Assembly: GCA_913043805.1 (NCBI GenBank)
Contig: CAJWMX010000111.1
Span: 1 to 8,228, forward strand
Origin: an uncultured Acidobacteriota bacterium
Lineage (GTDB): Bacteria; Acidobacteriota; Vicinamibacteria; Vicinamibacterales; UBA8438
Direction of reading: 5' to 3'
Length of the DNA: 8,228 bases
Shown here piece by piece: positions 6,028 through 8,228 of the stretch. Position numbers and translations under genes: made by a program. The first letter of the stretch is position 1. The number at the start of each line of letters is the position of its first letter. A model generated the notes under the pieces. It saw only the letters and a program-made list of their open reading frames with translations. It searched no databases and was not told the origin of the DNA.

Positions 6028-6440
6028 CGAATCGAAAGATACTGACGGCGTGCGGCATGGCAGTCTTTGCGCTCGGCTTCCTGGCCGGCAACGTCTGGAC
6101 GACCGACGGGATCTCGGCCCAGGGCAACAAGGTCTTCGAGCTGCGCACCTACACCACCGACGACGGGCGACTCCCGAACCTGAATGCGCGGTTCCGCGAC
6201 CACACCATGGGCATCTTCGAGCGCCACAACATGGAGAACGTGGGCTACTGGGTACCGCAGGACACTCCCAACACCCTGATCTACATCATCGCCCATGACA
6301 GCCGCGACGCGGCCCGCGAGAACTGGGGCGCCTTCCGGGAGGACCCGGACTGGCCCGGCATCGCCCAGGCCTCCGGGGTGGGGCGGGTCCAGGTCGAGAG
6401 CGTCTTCATGGACGCGACCGACTACTCGCCAATGAAGTAG
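6024..6440 (+). CDS. Secreted NIPSNAP domain protein
   Basis: This is a 138-residue NIPSNAP-family (ferredoxin-like, dimeric alpha/beta barrel) protein with an export signal. Residues 1-32 form a signal peptide: basic start (NRK), hydrophobic 7-24, and likely cleavage near 'ISAQ'. The mature part has 'VFELRTYTTDDGRLPNLNARFRDHTMGIFERHNMENVGYWVPQD' (37-80), then 'NTLIYIIAHDSRDAARENWGAFREDPDW', the standard NIPSNAP layout with the conserved 'W..F..DP.W'. Secreted versions are common in Acidobacteriota and Planctomycetota by recollection; their role is unknown. A good ribosome binding site, AGGAG at 6011-6015, lies 8 bases before the ATG, inside the end of the Nudix gene. Confidence 0.9.
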   Translation: MTNRKILTACGMAVFALGFLAGNVWTTDGISAQGNKVFELRTYTTDDGRLPNLNARFRDHTMGIFERHNMENVGYWVPQDTPNTLIYIIAHDSRDAARENWGAFREDPDWPGIAQASGVGRVQVESVFMDATDYSPMK

Positions 6441-6461
6441 CTTCCGACACCGATAACCGCC

Positions 6462-6899
6462 ATGTCCGATCAGCACAAAGCCCTGGCCCGACGGTTCCTC
6501 GACGAAGTGTTCAACGAGGGCCGGGACGACACGATCGACGAGCTGATCGGCGCCGACTACGTCGACCACAGCGCCCCGCCGGGTCAGCCCCCTGGCCCCG
6601 ACGGGGCCCGGTCGATCTCTGCGGTGTTCCGCACCGCGTTTCCCGATCTGCAGGTCGATGTCCACGAGATGGTAGCCGAACGCGATCTGGTGGCAATCCG
6701 CGCCACCTTCAGCGGCACGAGCCGGGGCCCCCTCATGGGGGCCCCGCCCACCGGCAACCCGGTTGCCCTGACCTCGATGGTGTTCCTGCGTCTGCGCGAC
6801 GGGCAGATCGTGGAGCGGTGGGAACAGGCGGACCTGCTGGGACTCATGCTGCAGCTGGGCATCGTGCAGCAAGGGGGCGCGAGCGGAGAGAGCGGATGA
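6462..6899 (+). CDS. SnoaL-like / ester cyclase family protein
   Basis: This 145-residue cytoplasmic protein has the SnoaL-like (NTF2 fold) pattern: 'ALARRFLDEVFNEGRDDTIDELIGADYVDHS' at 8-38, 'GPDGARSISAVFRTAFPDLQVDVHEMVAERDLVAIRATFSGTSRGPLMGAPPTGNPV' and 'VFLRLRDGQIVERWEQADLLGLMLQLG'. The His/Asp residues typical of the active cavity (Asp36, His37, and the 'W..aD' near the end) are present. Family knowledge: SnoaL cyclises polyketides, but most short members in such genomes have no known substrate. A perfect 10-bp hairpin (6723-6746) lies inside the gene. No ribosome binding site is evident at the ATG. The stop overlaps the next start by four bases (ATGA, 6896-6899). Confidence 0.85.
   Translation: MSDQHKALARRFLDEVFNEGRDDTIDELIGADYVDHSAPPGQPPGPDGARSISAVFRTAFPDLQVDVHEMVAERDLVAIRATFSGTSRGPLMGAPPTGNPVALTSMVFLRLRDGQIVERWEQADLLGLMLQLGIVQQGGASGESG
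6723..6746 (+). repeat. Perfect 10-bp inverted repeat inside the SnoaL-like gene
   Basis: CGGGGCCCCC (6723-6732) and GGGGGCCCCG (6737-6746) are exact reverse complements around a TCAT loop, encoding 'RGPLMGAP'. With ten G-C pairs this is the most stable local hairpin I found. It could slow ribosomes or polymerase, or result from codon choice in a GP-rich loop. Confidence 0.7.
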
Positions 6900-7171
6900 G
6901 TGACAAGGATGGCTATGTCGTCATCTCCACCGTGCAGAAGCCGTACGTCGAGGCGCAACTGAAGTCGTTTCTCGAGGCCCACGACATCCCCTGTCAGCTG
7001 CGGGGAGAGTCGCTGCGTGTGACCCACGCCATCTCCATCGACGGCATCGGCGCCGCCGAGGTGCTGGTCCCCGCCGACAAGGCGGAGCTGGCCCGCGATC
7101 TCCTCGCTCGCGTGGAGCGAGGGGAACTCGCCATCGAAGACGACGCCGACCCCGAGCCCGACCCGCAGTAG
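6896..7171 (+). CDS. DUF2007-like small protein
   Basis: This 91-residue soluble protein fits the DUF2007 ('putative signal-transducing protein') pattern: 'YVVISTVQKPYVEAQLKSFLEAHDIPCQLRGESLRV' at 7-42, then 'IGAAEVLVPADKAELARDLLARVERGE' at 51-77, matching 'E...l...L...gI......g.........i...VlVp..d...A..ll'. A C-terminal acidic, proline-rich tail (EDDADPEPDP) follows. Function is unknown. ATG 6896 overlaps the SnoaL-like gene's stop by four bases, which decides the start. Confidence 0.75.
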   Translation: MSDKDGYVVISTVQKPYVEAQLKSFLEAHDIPCQLRGESLRVTHAISIDGIGAAEVLVPADKAELARDLLARVERGELAIEDDADPEPDPQ

Positions 7172-7177
7172 CACCGT

Positions 7178-7197
7178 CCACATCCACATCCACATCC
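7178..7197. repeat. Three tandem CCACAT hexamers
   Basis: CCACAT occurs three times in a row, followed by CC, just after the DUF2007 stop. It is short and lies in the spacer before the next ribosome binding site. Simple repeat; no function is implied. Confidence 0.6.
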
Positions 7198-7227
7198 GGC
7201 CGGCACGGGGACAGGAGACCACGGACC

Positions 7228-7479
7228 ATGAGCGAAGGTGTCCAGTTCATTCCCCTCGCCAGGCTGGCGCTGGCGTTCCTGCCCGTCCTCGTCCTCCTGG
7301 CCATCGTGGACCTGTGCAAGCGCTCGCTCGTCACCACCTACGCCGGCTTCATGACACGGGAGAAGATGCACTCGTGGATCGAAGGCACCGAAGTGGAAGA
7401 GTACGTGGCGCGCATGTGGCCACACATGACCGTGGCGATCGACCGAGACCGGACGACATCTTCAGGATCTTCTCGATGA
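7228..7479 (+). CDS. Short ORF with one membrane helix, possibly truncated ABC permease start
   Basis: This 83-residue ORF has its own ribosome binding site (AGGAGA, 7213-7218, nine bases upstream). Residues 1-28, 'MSEGVQFIPLARLALAFLPVLVLLAIVDL', contain a single membrane helix (about 8-28) and resemble the N-terminus of FetB-type (UPF0014) ABC permeases; that similarity is from memory and tentative. Residues 33-75 ('TTYAGFMTREKMHSWIEGTEVEEYVARMWPHMTVAIDRD') match neither that family nor the start of a serine hydrolase. From about 7449 the serine hydrolase reads in another frame, while this frame ends with the low-complexity 'TTSSGSSR' and TGA. It could be the remnant of a gene fused by deletion to the hydrolase, with short repeated GACCG at the junction (7441-7445, 7447-7451), or a separate small membrane protein. 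Confidence 0.4.
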   Translation: MSEGVQFIPLARLALAFLPVLVLLAIVDLCKRSLVTTYAGFMTREKMHSWIEGTEVEEYVARMWPHMTVAIDRDRTTSSGSSR

Positions 7480-8228
7480 CCAAGCCGGTCACCAGCACCG
7501 CGGTCATGATGCTGGTGGAAGAGGGCAAGGTCGCCCCCAACGACCCGCTGTCGAAGTTCGTCCCGGAGTTCGCCAGCGTCGAGGTGCTGAACGACGCCGG
7601 TGAGCGGGTGCCCTCAGACGGGCCGACCACGATCCAGCACCTGCTGACCCACACGTCGGGTCTGACCTATGGATTCTTCGGGAACACCCCGGTGGACCAG
7701 CTGTACCGGGAGGCCGGCACCTTCGCCAATGCCACCAGCCTGGAGCAGTTTGCCAGCGAGATCGCCGCGCTGCCGCTGCTGGCCCATCCGGGCGAGGTCT
7801 GGAACTACAGCGTGTCCACCGACATCCTGGGACGGATGGTGAAGGTCGCGTCCGAGCAGTCGTTCGACGCGTTTCTGCGGGAACACATCTTTGGCCCGCT
7901 GGGCATGGAAGACACCGCGTTCCACGTCGCTGCCGAGAAACTGCACCGCTTCTCGGGCAACTATGCGACGGTCGACGGAGAGCTCCGACTGACCGACTCT
8001 CCGGTGGACGGTCAGTACACCCGCCCCGCGCAGTGGCTCTCAGGGGGGGAGGGCTCACCTCCACCGCGTCCGACTACATCCGCTTCGCCCAGATGCTGCT
8101 CAACGGAGGCGAGCTCGACGGCACCAGGATCCTCTCGTCGGCCAGCATCGACACCATGCGAACGAATCACCTCGATTAATCGATGATCCCGATCGCGGTC
8201 GGGAACTATCTGAGTCCCGCCTACGGCT
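7449..8228 (+). pseudogene. Serine hydrolase, EstB/class C beta-lactamase type, degraded and partial
   Basis: From 7449, 'PDDIFRIFSMTKPVTSTAVMMLVEEGKVAPNDPLSKFVPEF' starts a serine beta-lactamase-family domain. The nucleophile motif SxxK (SMTK) is at 7473-7484. 'LLTHTSGLTYGFFGNTPVDQLYREAG' and 'WNYSVSTDILGR' (catalytic Tyr motif) follow. These are typical of EstB-like esterases. Three defects are visible: the first 50-100 residues and a start codon in this frame are missing; at 8043-8049 a run of seven G shifts the frame, where eight would restore 'SGGGGLTSTASDYIRFAQMLLNGGELDGTRILS'; and in that restored frame a TAA (8177-8179) interrupts 'NHLD-x-SMIPIAVGNYLSPAYG', which is again family-like. 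The C-terminus lies outside the window. It is probably non-functional unless sequence errors explain the defects. Confidence 0.8.
8172..8183. repeat. Perfect 12-bp palindrome around the TAA
   Basis: TCGATTAATCGA is its own reverse complement and holds the stop codon that interrupts the serine hydrolase. Its AT-rich core stands out in GC-rich surroundings. It could be a protein-binding half-site pair, but nothing else supports this. Confidence 0.6.

Noticed and set aside
5826..6872. Long open frame on the - strand (348 codons)
   Set aside because: It lies opposite four well-supported + genes (Nudix, NIPSNAP, SnoaL-like), has no recognisable domain and reflects codon bias of GC-rich DNA.
7178..7197. 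CCACAT repeats as a CRISPR or functional repeat array
   Set aside because: Only three 6-bp copies without spacers; a simple sequence repeat.
8177..8179. TAA in the serine hydrolase as a recoded codon
   Set aside because: The gene has other disruptions and no recoding system for TAA is indicated, so nonsense mutation or error is the simpler reading.

Overview
The window is GC-rich. Every gene I can support lies on the + strand, tightly packed with several 1- to 4-base start/stop overlaps. It looks like an environmental bacterium. The secreted NIPSNAP protein, the LON-domain protein and the SnoaL/EstB-type genes resemble Acidobacteriota (Vicinamibacteria-like) proteins from memory, but the phylum is a guess. 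I see no rRNA, tRNA, CRISPR array, transposase or phage gene.

Layout. (1) 1-438: C-terminal two thirds of a LON substrate-binding-domain protein, followed by a widely spaced inverted repeat (439-542). (2) 638-4631: a run of ASCH-like/winged-helix protein, PlsC-type acyltransferase, DUF1697 protein, a broken DUF2817 (M14-like) peptidase, a membrane protein with two bacterial PH domains, and a pyridoxamine-phosphate-oxidase-like flavoprotein. Most junctions overlap or are separated by only a few bases, so this is probably one or two transcription units. (3) 4643-5142: a hairpin, a strong ribosome binding site and an exported DUF411 protein whose frame is interrupted by one TGA. (4) 5177-7171: four-helix membrane protein, Nudix hydrolase, secreted NIPSNAP protein, SnoaL-like protein and DUF2007-like protein, mostly coupled. 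(5) 7228-8228: a short ORF with its own ribosome binding site running into a degraded serine hydrolase (EstB/class C beta-lactamase type) that leaves the window.

The main observation is the DUF411 gene. The TGA replaces exactly the first Cys of the family's CGCC redox/metal motif, the same frame continues through the rest of a complete DUF411 domain, and a hairpin with a GGUC-starting apical loop sits 17 nt after the TGA, the geometry expected of a bacterial SECIS. This gene is therefore a candidate selenoprotein with a Sec-Gly-Cys-Cys motif. The caution is that two other genes here carry frameshifts, a missing segment or a nonsense codon, so ordinary mutation or sequence error must be excluded. 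The genes do not form one recognisable pathway; they are mainly housekeeping, lipid, redox and small-domain proteins in co-directional order.
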